Source of the DNA: Streptomyces lomondensis
Lineage (GTDB): Bacteria; Actinomycetota; Actinomycetes; Streptomycetales; Streptomycetaceae
Length of the DNA: 64,000 nt
Direction: 5' to 3'
Assembly (NCBI RefSeq): GCF_014651035.1
Contig: NZ_BMWC01000004.1
Span: 310,001 to 374,000 of the forward strand
Position 1 is the stretch's first letter. Every line of letters starts with the position of its first letter. Position numbers and translations under genes: made by a program. Shown in pieces: positions 8,549-15,809 of the stretch. The notes beneath the pieces were generated by a model. The model ran no database searches, was not told the origin of the DNA, and saw only the letters and a list, made by a program, of their open reading frames with translations.

Positions 8549-9272
8549 GTGCGCACGCTCCGATGAAGGTGGTGAGGGAGTCGGCGAACGCCTCGGGGCG
8601 CTCGACGGGCAGCATGTGACGCGCCCCGGGGACGACCACCGCACGGCAGTCGGGGAGCGCCGCGGCGAGCCGGTGGGTCATCTCGGGGGTGGACCCGGGA
8701 TCGTTCTCGCCCGTCACCGCCAGTGCGCGTACGGCGATCCGCCCCAGGTCCGGCGCGAGTTCGGCGTCCGCCGTGGCGAACACGCGGTAGCAGCCGAGGA
8801 AGGACCCGACGTCGTTGGCGAGCAGCGTGGCCTCGGTGCGGGCCACCCGGTCGGGGGCGACGCCGGTGCCGGCGTACCAGCGCTTGAGGGACGCGGCCGC
8901 ACTCGCCGGGAAGTCGGCCTCCGCGGCGCGCAGCCGGCCGAGTACGGAGGCCCGCTCCTCCTCCGTGCGCGCGCACACCGAGCTGACCGAGGTGAGCGTG
9001 GCCACCAGCTCCGGGCGGTGCAGCGCCACATGCTGGGCGACCAGCGCACCCAGCGAGAAACCGACCAGGTGCGAACCCGCCGGAATCTCGTCGGCCACCC
9101 CGTCGGCCAGGTCCGCGAGGGTCACCCCGTCCCTCACCGGCGGGCGCGAGCCATGGCCCGGCAGGTCGGGGGTGAGCACGGTGAAGCGGTCGGCCAGCAG
9201 CGCGGCGGCGGGCTCCCACATGGTGTGGTCGAGGCCGACGCCGTGCAGCAGCACCACGGTGGGCTTGCTCAT
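8541..9272 (-). CDS. Alpha/beta hydrolase
   Basis: This 243-residue alpha/beta hydrolase has the oxyanion motif LLHGVGLDHTMW, DLPGHG, nucleophile elbow GFSLG near residue 92, acid residue in TGENDPGS and catalytic histidine in PGARHML. It resembles 3-oxoadipate enol-lactonases and ring-fission product hydrolases. It lies between an AA_synth gene and the aldehyde dehydrogenase, overlapping the latter by 8 nt. That position suits hydrolysis of an amide, ester or C-C bond in a ring-opened intermediate. I prefer the ATG at 9272; a GTG two codons upstream (9278) is possible. Confidence 0.85.
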   Translation of the reverse strand: MSKPTVVLLHGVGLDHTMWEPAAALLADRFTVLTPDLPGHGSRPPVRDGVTLADLADGVADEIPAGSHLVGFSLGALVAQHVALHRPELVATLTSVSSVCARTEEERASVLGRLRAAEADFPASAAASLKRWYAGTGVAPDRVARTEATLLANDVGSFLGCYRVFATADAELAPDLGRIAVRALAVTGENDPGSTPEMTHRLAAALPDCRAVVVPGARHMLPVERPEAFADSLTTFIGACAHV

Positions 9273-9278
9273 GGACAC

Positions 9279-9830
9279 CTACTGCTCGGTCGACAGCGGT
9301 GCCAGGCGCTGCTGGGGGCGCCCCTGGGCGGCCGCGGCGAGGGCGACGACGATCTCGTCCGGGTGGGGGGCGTCGCTGATCCGGACCTCGACGGTCTGGT
9401 GGTGCGAACGGATCGTGGCGTCGGTGATGTGCTTGAGCGGGATGTCGAAGACGATGCCGGCGGGCCCGCGCTTCTCGACCGCGGGCAGCAGGGTGGTGGC
9501 GTCCGCGGCCTTGCGGAAGTGGTCGCCGAACTTGAGCGTGTGGATCAGTGCCGAGCCGTGCTCGATCTCCCCGTCCAGGCCGACGATGGCGGCCTTGCCG
9601 TAGGCCTCGGCGGGTTCCGCGAGGGCGTCGAGCACCGCCGGCGCCAGCAGCGCGCCGAGATCGGAGGCGTGCGCGTCGATGCCCGGGTTGAGGTCCTCCA
9701 CGAAGCCCTGACCGGACCAGGGGTTCTCGATCACCGCCGCGACGACGGCGACGCGGGCCGGGGGATCGACCCTGCGGCCGCCTTCGGTGCGGATCTCCTC
9801 GACGACGGTCACGATCTTGCGGACGTTCAT
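9279..9830 (-). CDS. AA_synth-family (DUF1185) protein, copy 1
   Basis: This 183-residue protein has the landmarks of the 'amino acid synthesis' family (Pfam AA_synth, formerly DUF1185): RVAVVAAVIENPWSG, AYGKAAIVGLDGEIEHGSAL, IHTLKFGDHFR and IRSHHQTVEVRI. The family name is historical and its enzymatic role is not established; members are often found in pairs near flavin monooxygenase genes. It overlaps the upstream paralogue by ATGA (9827-9830), which implies translational coupling and possibly a hetero-oligomer. It belongs to the operon running from the divergent promoter at about 10.47 kb to 5966. Confidence 0.85.
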   Translation of the reverse strand: MNVRKIVTVVEEIRTEGGRRVDPPARVAVVAAVIENPWSGQGFVEDLNPGIDAHASDLGALLAPAVLDALAEPAEAYGKAAIVGLDGEIEHGSALIHTLKFGDHFRKAADATTLLPAVEKRGPAGIVFDIPLKHITDATIRSHHQTVEVRISDAPHPDEIVVALAAAAQGRPQQRLAPLSTEQ

Positions 9831-10453
9831 GAGGGAACTACCTCCAGGCTCTCGGTGGTGACGACGGGGTCGGTCGTCCGGTCCCCGATGCGGGGGTGCG
9901 GGCGCGGCCCCGTCGACGCGGCGGCGATGACGACGATCTCGTCCGCACGCGGGGCGTCCGGGACGCGGGCGCTGATGGTCTGGTAGTGACTGCGCGTCGA
10001 GGCCCGGGTCTTGTGCCAGAGCGGGACGACCAGCGTCTCGCCGGCCTCGGCGCGGGTGTCGGCGAAGCAGATGATCGACTCGCCCTGGAGGAACTCCCGC
10101 ACCAGATTGCCGAAGTACGGGGTGTGGATGAGGGCCCCGGCGTGCTCGATCTCGCCGGCCGTACCGACGATCGCGGCCTTGCCGAACGACTCGATCGCGT
10201 CCACGCCGCCCAGGGCGGCGATGAGCCGGTCGGTCAGCAGCTTCGCGAGCACCGGGGCGATGAGGGCCTGCTCCGGCGACAGGTCGGCCGAAGGGCCCGC
10301 GCCCACCCAGGGGTTGCGTATGACCGCGGCGACGCTGGCTCGCCGCGCGGGCTGAGCGGGTGCCTCGCCCGCCTCGGTGAAGACGACATCGCGGTAGAGC
10401 ACGAGCTTCCGGAGACCGATGGTCTCGTCAGGGTGATCCATTCGCTCTTGCAT
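9827..10453 (-). CDS. AA_synth-family (DUF1185) protein, copy 2
   Basis: This second AA_synth protein (208 residues from 10453) aligns by eye with copy 1: ASVAAVIRNPWVGAG, ESFGKAAIVGTAGEIEHA, ALIHTPYFGN and TRSHYQTISARV. Two starts are possible. The ATG at 10453 has no ribosome-binding site but lies 8 nt past a good -10 element, which suits a leaderless transcript. The in-frame ATG at 10441 follows AAGAG at only 3 nt. I chose 10453. It is the first gene of the minus-strand catabolic operon. The function is not known; a role in processing the nitrogenous product of the monooxygenase is inferred from context only. Confidence 0.8.
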   Translation of the reverse strand: MQERMDHPDETIGLRKLVLYRDVVFTEAGEAPAQPARRASVAAVIRNPWVGAGPSADLSPEQALIAPVLAKLLTDRLIAALGGVDAIESFGKAAIVGTAGEIEHAGALIHTPYFGNLVREFLQGESIICFADTRAEAGETLVVPLWHKTRASTRSHYQTISARVPDAPRADEIVVIAAASTGPRPHPRIGDRTTDPVVTTESLEVVPS

Positions 10454-10461
10454 GGCACAGG

Positions 10462-10491
10462 ACGATAGGCATCCCCGCTTGTGACGGTCAA
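10462..10491 (-). promoter_or_regulatory. Sigma-70 type promoter for the AA_synth/monooxygenase operon, probably leaderless
   Basis: On the minus strand, TTGACC (10491-10486) and TATCGT (10467-10462) are separated by 18 bp. The expected transcription start is at or within a few bases of the ATG at 10453. The -35 lies inside a loose dyad, CTTG-N7-CAAG (10478-10492), a plausible operator for the GntR regulator encoded at 13270. Confidence 0.55.
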
Positions 10492-10697
10492 GGGGTCGGA
10501 CGGAAGGGCTTCCCCGCGTCCCCGCCAGGCTCCCCTGCGGGGCCGTCTCAAGCAATTGACCTGCTGTTATCGGTGGCACTCCGTGCCGGGACGTGATTCG
10601 CTGCGACCGAACCCTTGACGCTCCATCTGTGCCATGCCTTACTGCTGCTTGCATGCCAGGGCGGGTGCATCAGGCCCTGCGGACTCTAAGGAGTTAC

Positions 10698-12293
10698 ATG
10701 TCCAGTCCCCTTCGAACCAGTGCGGAAGCGACGCTATCGGGCAGCGGTGAGGAAAACACCATCAACGGCACGGTCGAAGGCCATGACGGGGCCGGCAGGC
10801 TCGGTTCCGTCTTCTGGACCTCGCTCGGTGTCTCCGCCCTCTTCGTGGCCTGGGCGGTGCTCTTCACGGACAACCTGAACAAGGTCACGAACACCTCCCT
10901 GAACTGGGTGACGGCCACCTTCGGCTGGAGCTACCTGGTGGTCACGCTCGGCATCCTCGTCTTCCTGGTGTTCCTGGCGTTCAGCCCCGCCGGCGACATC
11001 CGCCTCGGCAAGGACGGCGACCGTCCCGAGTTCTCCACGCTCAGCTGGTTCGCCATGATCCTCAGCGCGGTCATGGGCATCGGGCTGGTCTCCTACGGCG
11101 TCGCCGAACCGATCTCGCACCTGGCGGCCCCGCCGCACGGTCTCGCCGAGCCGAACACGCCGGCGGCGGCCGTCCGCGCCCTCCAGTACTCCTACTTCGA
11201 CTGGGGGCTCCAGGCCTGGGCGATCTTCGCCGTGTTCGGTCTGGCCATCGCCTACTCGACCCATCGCAAGGGCCGGCGGACCCTGGTGAGCCAGATGTTC
11301 ACGCCGCTCCTCGGCGACCGGGTGAACGGGCCCATCGGCAAGGCGATCGACGTGCTGGCCGTGTTCGCGACGCTCTTCGGCACCACGACCTCCCTCGGCC
11401 TGGGAGCCCTCCAGGTCAACAACGGCCTGGGCCGACTGTTCGGGATGCCGGTCAACTCGGTGAGCCAGGTGCTCATCATCGCCGCCGTCACGTCCATCTT
11501 CACGCTCTCGGCGGTGACCGGCGTCAGCAAGGGCATCAAGCTGCTGAGCCAGGGCAGTTCGCTGCTGGCGATCGCGCTGTTCGTCTTCATGCTGGTCGTC
11601 GGCCCGACCGTGTTCCTCGCCAACCTGTACATCGAGTCAGTGGGCCAATGGGCCACCGACTTCTTCCGGATGAGCCTCCAGGGCACCGCGTTCGGCGGGC
11701 TCGAATGGATGCAGTGGTGGACCTACTTCATGATGGCCTGGTGGGTCTCCTGGGGCGCCTTCGTCGGCGTCTTCCTGGCCCGCATCTCCCGGGGCCGCAC
11801 CATCCGCGGCTTCATCATGGGCGTCCTCGTCGTCCCCAGCGTGGTGTTCTTCACCTGGTTCACGGTCTTCGGCGGCACCGCGATCCACATCGACATGTTC
11901 CAGGGCGGCGACATCGCCAAGCAGACCGCGGCCGACATCAACAGCGCGTTCTTCGCGACCCTCGACCACTTCCCGCTCGCCGCGCTCACCTCGGCGATCG
12001 CGATCATCCTGGTCGTGATGTTCTTCGTCTCCGGCGCGGACGCCAACACCTACGTGCTGTCCATGATGACCTCGGACGGATCGCTCACCCCGCGCCGCTC
12101 GGTGCTCGTCCTCTGGGGCGTCCTCACCGGTGTCACCGCGGTCGTCCTCATGCTCGCCGGCGGACTCAACGCCCTGCAGAACACCGTCATCGTGACGTCC
12201 CTGCCGTTCCTCGTGATCATCGCCGGTCTGGCGGTGTCCTTCTGGAAGGAACTGTGCGCGGACCGAAAGGAGAAGACCGATGCCGCACACTGA
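10698..12293 (+). CDS. BCCT-family transporter (betaine/carnitine/choline type)
   Basis: This 531-residue membrane protein has about twelve hydrophobic segments and the BCCT signature WTYFMMAWWVSWGAFVG near residues 338-354, followed by ARISRGRTIR. These carriers import quaternary ammonium or similar zwitterionic compounds with Na+ or H+. The ATG at 10698 follows AAGGAG (10688-10693) at a 4-nt spacing; frames open further upstream lack a ribosome-binding site. It heads the plus-strand arm divergent from the monooxygenase operon and overlaps the next gene by 14 nt. That context suggests it brings in the substrate degraded by this island, possibly an N-methylated betaine. The C-terminal extension is short. 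Confidence 0.9.
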   Translation: MSSPLRTSAEATLSGSGEENTINGTVEGHDGAGRLGSVFWTSLGVSALFVAWAVLFTDNLNKVTNTSLNWVTATFGWSYLVVTLGILVFLVFLAFSPAGDIRLGKDGDRPEFSTLSWFAMILSAVMGIGLVSYGVAEPISHLAAPPHGLAEPNTPAAAVRALQYSYFDWGLQAWAIFAVFGLAIAYSTHRKGRRTLVSQMFTPLLGDRVNGPIGKAIDVLAVFATLFGTTTSLGLGALQVNNGLGRLFGMPVNSVSQVLIIAAVTSIFTLSAVTGVSKGIKLLSQGSSLLAIALFVFMLVVGPTVFLANLYIESVGQWATDFFRMSLQGTAFGGLEWMQWWTYFMMAWWVSWGAFVGVFLARISRGRTIRGFIMGVLVVPSVVFFTWFTVFGGTAIHIDMFQGGDIAKQTAADINSAFFATLDHFPLAALTSAIAIILVVMFFVSGADANTYVLSMMTSDGSLTPRRSVLVLWGVLTGVTAVVLMLAGGLNALQNTVIVTSLPFLVIIAGLAVSFWKELCADRKEKTDAAH

Positions 12294-12705
12294 CGCCCGC
12301 CGCGGGCTCATCGAGAAGGTGTGGGCCGCGGCCTGGGGCCAGGGCGACGTCGACGCCCTCGACGCACTCCTGAGCCCGGCCTACCTCCGCCACGGCCAGG
12401 ACCCGCACCCCCAGGACCTGAACGCCTTCAAGGCCGCGATCACCACGACCCGCGCGGCCTTCCCGGACCTCGTCACGACCATCGACGACATCCTCATCGA
12501 CGGCGACCGGGCCGCGATCCGCTGGCACAGCAGCGGAACCCATGCGAACTCGTTCCTCGGCGTCCCTCCCACCGACCGGCACGTCGAGGTCAGCGGCGCC
12601 ACGTTCGCCCGGTTCGAGGGCGACCGGATCGCCGAGGAGCACGTGACATGGGACCCCCGGGCGCTGCTCTCGGCGCTGGGCGTCATCCGGGTGGGACAGG
12701 ACTGA
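12280..12705 (+). CDS. SnoaL/NTF2-like protein
   Basis: This 141-residue protein has the SnoaL-like polyketide-cyclase/ester-cyclase pattern: IEKVWAAAWGQGDVDALDAL, a central RHGQDP segment, then AAIRWHSSGTH and VSGATFARFEGDRI. Such cone-shaped folds act as small isomerases, hydrolases or ligand binders, so its precise chemistry here is unknown. GAAAGGAGAAGACCG in the end of the transporter gene supplies the ribosome-binding site for the ATG at 12280. The overlap with the transporter and the close spacing to the flavin reductase place it in the same transcript. Confidence 0.78.
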   Translation: MPHTDARRGLIEKVWAAAWGQGDVDALDALLSPAYLRHGQDPHPQDLNAFKAAITTTRAAFPDLVTTIDDILIDGDRAAIRWHSSGTHANSFLGVPPTDRHVEVSGATFARFEGDRIAEEHVTWDPRALLSALGVIRVGQD

Positions 12706-12731
12706 CGATCACGATGACCAGGAGCATCTCC

Positions 12732-13235
12732 ATGACCCCGCTTGCCTCCCAGCCCGACCTCGACGTGATGAAGCAGGTCAACCGCCAGTTCGTCACCGGT
12801 GTGACGGTCGTGACCGCGATGGACGGGCAGACGCCCAGGGGACTGGCCGTCAACGCGTTCTCGAGCATCTCGCTCGACCCCGCCACCGTCATGGTGTGCG
12901 TCCAGCGCACCTCGTCCACCCACGCCTGCCTGTTCCGGGCGGACCACCTCGCGATCAACATCCTGTCCACGGACCAACTCGACGTCGTCCGTACGTTCGC
13001 GAGCAAGGCCGACGACAAGTTCAAGGACGTCGCATGGGAGAGCGGCCCGTACGGCAGCCCGCTCATCGCCCGGAGCAGCGCGCAGATGGAGACCGAGATC
13101 CGCGAGCGGCTCCAGGCCAGCACCCACACCGTGTTCATCTGCCGCGTGGTGCACGCCGCCGTCGCCGAGCGCCCTCCGATGGTCTACAGCGCGGGTAAGT
13201 TCTTCGACGGTGGCGCGCTCGCGCCGCTGGCATGA
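12732..13235 (+). CDS. Flavin reductase (HpaC/ActVB-like)
   Basis: This 167-residue protein has the flavin reductase domain: FVTGVTVVTAMDG, GLAVNAFSSISLDPATVMVC near residues 40-60, LAINILST and HTVFICRV. It should use NAD(P)H to make reduced flavin for a partner monooxygenase, most likely the luciferase-like enzyme at 5966-7009. I chose the ATG at 12732 because CAGGAG lies 7 nt upstream; an in-frame ATG at 12714 lacks such a site. The gene sits between the SnoaL-like gene and the GntR regulator. The separation of the two monooxygenase components on divergent arms is notable. Confidence 0.87.
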   Translation: MTPLASQPDLDVMKQVNRQFVTGVTVVTAMDGQTPRGLAVNAFSSISLDPATVMVCVQRTSSTHACLFRADHLAINILSTDQLDVVRTFASKADDKFKDVAWESGPYGSPLIARSSAQMETEIRERLQASTHTVFICRVVHAAVAERPPMVYSAGKFFDGGALAPLA

Positions 13236-13269
13236 CGGGCGGGTGGCTCGGGAGACGGAGGAGGGGTCG

Positions 13270-13974
13270 GTGAATCGCGCGAAGAGCGAACCGAAGAACG
13301 GCTCGGTGCAGGCCCGGGTGATCGCCGAGATGCGCCGGCGGATCATCAAGGGAGACATCGATCCCGGCGCGCCGCTCTCGGAGCTCGCCCTCGCGGAGGA
13401 GTTCGGAGTCAGCCGCACGCCGGTGCGCGAAGCCCTCAAGCAGCTTCAGACCGAGGGCCTGGTCGAGATCCGGCCGCGCGTCGGGACGTTCGTCACCACC
13501 CCCTCCCGCCGCGAGATCACGGAGCTCTTCGAGATGAAGGAGCTCCTCGAGGGCGCGGCGGCCCGCCTCCTCGCCCGGCGCGGCCGCGTCGCGGAGATCG
13601 ACCTGCTCGAACGGAATCTGCGCGAGGCCGACGAAGCGGTGGAGCGGGACGACCGGGAGCGGTACGCGGAGCTGGTCCAGGAGTTCCACGACCTGCTCAT
13701 CGCCGGTGCCGACAACAGCAAGCTGGAATCCCACTACCGGATGCTGATGAATCAGCTGGCCTACTCCCGGCTGGTCAACACGTCGCTGAGCCAGCCGGGC
13801 CGCCCCCTGCAGTCGGACCGCGAGCACCATCTCGTCCTGGAGCTGATCCTGGAGAAGGACGGCGACAGCGCCGAGCAGGTGATGCGCGAGCACGTCAGGG
13901 CCAGCCGACGGGCGCTGCTGGCGGGGCTCCCCCTCAGCGGCCCGAACGGGCGGCCCGGCACGGCAGGTTCCTGA
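13270..13974 (+). CDS. GntR-family regulator, FadR subfamily (FCD domain)
   Basis: This 234-residue protein has an N-terminal winged helix (VIAEMRRRIIKGDIDPGAPL, then LAEEFGVSRTPVREALKQL) and a C-terminal all-helical FCD domain whose metal-site pattern includes EFHDLL and DREHHLVL. FadR-type GntR proteins are usually local repressors released by a pathway acid. It is the last gene of the plus arm, so it probably controls the divergent promoters at 10.46-10.70 kb. The GTG at 13270 is supported by GGAGGAGGGG about 5 nt upstream. It converges on the AhpD-like gene with only 10 bp between stops. Confidence 0.9.
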   Translation: MNRAKSEPKNGSVQARVIAEMRRRIIKGDIDPGAPLSELALAEEFGVSRTPVREALKQLQTEGLVEIRPRVGTFVTTPSRREITELFEMKELLEGAAARLLARRGRVAEIDLLERNLREADEAVERDDRERYAELVQEFHDLLIAGADNSKLESHYRMLMNQLAYSRLVNTSLSQPGRPLQSDREHHLVLELILEKDGDSAEQVMREHVRASRRALLAGLPLSGPNGRPGTAGS

Positions 13975-13984
13975 AACCGGGCGA

Positions 13985-14422
13985 TCACACCGCCGCCAGA
14001 CGGGTGCTGATGGCGATCCGGTTCCAGGCGTTGACGGTGGCGACCGTCATGACGAGCGCCGCCAGTTGCCGGTCGTCGTAGTGGGCGGCGGCGTCGTTCC
14101 ACACGGCATCGGGCACGCCCTCCGTGCCGAGGCGGGTCGCGGCGTCGGTCAGGGCGAGCGCGGCACGTTCGGCCCTGCCGAAGCAGGGGGACGTGCGCCA
14201 GCTCATCAGGGAGAGCAGCCGTTCGTCGGACTCGCCGCCGTCCCTGGCCTGCTGACGGTGCAGCTCCACGCAGAACGCACAGCCGTTGAGCTGACTGGCC
14301 CGCAGCTTGACCAGCTCACGGAGCGGCGCCGGCAGCGGGCTCGACGCGAGGTACTGCTCCAGCCCCAACATGGCCTGGTAGGCGGCGGGTTCCAGTTCGG
14401 CGAGGTTGATACGAGGGGTCAT
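13985..14422 (-). CDS. Carboxymuconolactone decarboxylase/AhpD-like protein
   Basis: This 145-residue protein has the AhpD-type redox motif NGCAFCVELH near residues 46-55 (CxxC followed by His) and the helix pair typical of the CMD fold (ERAALALTDAATRL, LVMTVATVNAWNRI). Such proteins reduce peroxides or act as small decarboxylase-like enzymes. It is the last gene of the seven-gene minus-strand operon and its start (ATG 14422) overlaps the preceding stop by ATGA. It may protect against peroxide from oxygenase chemistry, but that is inference from the family only. Confidence 0.85.
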   Translation of the reverse strand: MTPRINLAELEPAAYQAMLGLEQYLASSPLPAPLRELVKLRASQLNGCAFCVELHRQQARDGGESDERLLSLMSWRTSPCFGRAERAALALTDAATRLGTEGVPDAVWNDAAAHYDDRQLAALVMTVATVNAWNRIAISTRLAAV

Positions 14423-14832
14423 GGACGCTCCCGCTGTTCGAACCTGACCTCGATCTCGGGTGCGAGACCGAGCCGGGGACCGGTGAGCGGTTCGGGCACC
14501 GCGATGAGGATGTTGTAGTGGTTCGGGAAGTGACAGGCATCGAAGCCCAGGACCCTCCCGACCCGGTTCCCGCCCGCCCAGACCTCGTCGCCCCGGTCGA
14601 TGACACCGGCGCACCCGATCTCCACGAAGCCCAGAAAGCCGACCCGGTCGATCCGGGCGCCGGCAGCGGTCTCCGTGTGGTCGGTCGTCACCAGCTCATG
14701 CACCTCCCCACGGCGGACGCACCGGCTCGCGAACCCCTCCAGGGTCATGCCGCGGTCGTCACGCCGGTGGGTGAGCACCTTCACCAGCTGCCCGTACACG
14801 GTGCGCTTGGCACCGTCCTCGCCCGGGGTCAT
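14419..14832 (-). CDS. Conserved uncharacterised protein (DUF6917-like)
   Basis: This 137-residue protein has no catalytic motif I recognise. Notable stretches are KRTVYGQLVKVLTHRRDDRG near the start, ELVTTDHTETAAGARIDRVG, GFLGFVEIGCAG and LGFDACHFPNHYNILI near the end. I associate this pattern, with modest certainty, with a family labelled DUF6917 found beside aminotransferase and dehydrogenase genes in actinobacteria. The ATG at 14832 overlaps the stop of the MocA-type gene by ATGA, and its own stop overlaps the AhpD-like gene the same way. The conserved CHFPNH segment could bind a metal. Confidence 0.6.
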   Translation of the reverse strand: MTPGEDGAKRTVYGQLVKVLTHRRDDRGMTLEGFASRCVRRGEVHELVTTDHTETAAGARIDRVGFLGFVEIGCAGVIDRGDEVWAGGNRVGRVLGFDACHFPNHYNILIAVPEPLTGPRLGLAPEIEVRFEQRERP

Positions 14833-15809
14833 GGGTGGGGCACCTCCTGTCGGGGGCCGGGCCGGCCGGCCCGTTCGTACGCGTAGGCGGCCGCCACCAG
14901 TTCCAGGGCGGCCAGGCCGTCGGGGTCGTTCGCGCGGCGGCCGGACAGGACGTCGGTGAAGTCCCGCAGCACGCCGACGTACTCGTGCCACAGGGATCCC
15001 TTGAACTCCTGGTGGCCCGCGAGCATGTCGGCACGATCCACGGTCCCGTCGGCGAGTCGCACCTCGACCGTCTTGCGCTCGCCGGGACGGGACCAGTCGA
15101 GCACCACGCGCGCCTCCGCTCCGGACGGGGCGCGCAGCAGCACCCGCGCCTGCCGGTCGACGCCCCGCGCGTCGCGGCGCACGGTCGCCTCGGTCACCCG
15201 GACCTCGCCGAGGAACAGGCGCACCAGGTCGAACGCGTTGGGGCCGTTGTCGGCGACACAGCCGCCCCCGCAGCGCTCCGGGTCGAGATACCAGCGGTCC
15301 TGACCGGCGTGTTCCTCGATCGTCTCCTCGTAGCGCACCGTCAGCGAGGCGATCGGCGCGCCGGAGGCGATGCGCCGGCGCAGCGCGCGCACCTCGCTGT
15401 TGTAGCGGCGGTGGAAGGACGTGAACAGCACGGCACCGTGCTGCCGGGAGAGCCGCACGAGGTGGTGGCCGTCCTCCGGCCGCGTGGCGAGCGGCTTCTC
15501 CACGCACACCGCGCGTCCCGCCGCCAACGCGTCCCCGCACACCGGGTAGTGCAGGTCGTTGGGCACGTTGACCACCACGGCGTCCAGGTCCGCGGCCCGC
15601 AGCAGCTCACGGTGGTCGCGGTAGCGCCGTACATGTGCCGGGGCGGCCGCGAGCCGCTTCCCGTCCAGGTCGCACACCGCCACCAGGCGCGCGCAGGACT
15701 CGCGTTCGAGAGCGGCCAGGTAGAAGCGGGAGATGACGCCGAGGCCGATCAGGCCGATGCGAGGAGTGCGAGGAACACCGGGGATACGGGGGATACGGGG
15801 GGCCGTCAT
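14829..15809 (-). CDS. Gfo/Idh/MocA-family NAD(P)-dependent oxidoreductase 1
   Basis: This 326-residue protein has a Rossmann motif GLIGLGVISRFYL near residue 22 and the family's EKPLATR lysine motif near 107. The C-terminal half has the barrel characteristic of glucose-fructose oxidoreductase relatives (VADNGPNAFDLVRLF). Such enzymes oxidise or reduce hydroxyls of sugars, inositols and their amino derivatives. The N-terminus reads PRIPRIPGVPRTPRIG, a short proline repeat encoded by repeated GGATACGGG-like DNA. The ATG at 15809 overlaps the Ldh gene's stop by ATGA. It is one of two Gfo/Idh/MocA proteins in the operon, suggesting sequential or opposite redox steps on one polyol. Confidence 0.87.
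   Translation of the reverse strand: MTAPRIPRIPGVPRTPRIGLIGLGVISRFYLAALERESCARLVAVCDLDGKRLAAAPAHVRRYRDHRELLRAADLDAVVVNVPNDLHYPVCGDALAAGRAVCVEKPLATRPEDGHHLVRLSRQHGAVLFTSFHRRYNSEVRALRRRIASGAPIASLTVRYEETIEEHAGQDRWYLDPERCGGGCVADNGPNAFDLVRLFLGEVRVTEATVRRDARGVDRQARVLLRAPSGAEARVVLDWSRPGERKTVEVRLADGTVDRADMLAGHQEFKGSLWHEYVGVLRDFTDVLSGRRANDPDGLAALELVAAAYAYERAGRPGPRQEVPHP

Noticed and set aside
10593..10697. Longer N-terminus for the BCCT transporter
   Set aside because: The 35 extra residues are not transporter-like and no ribosome-binding site precedes them, whereas AAGGAG stands before the ATG at 10698.
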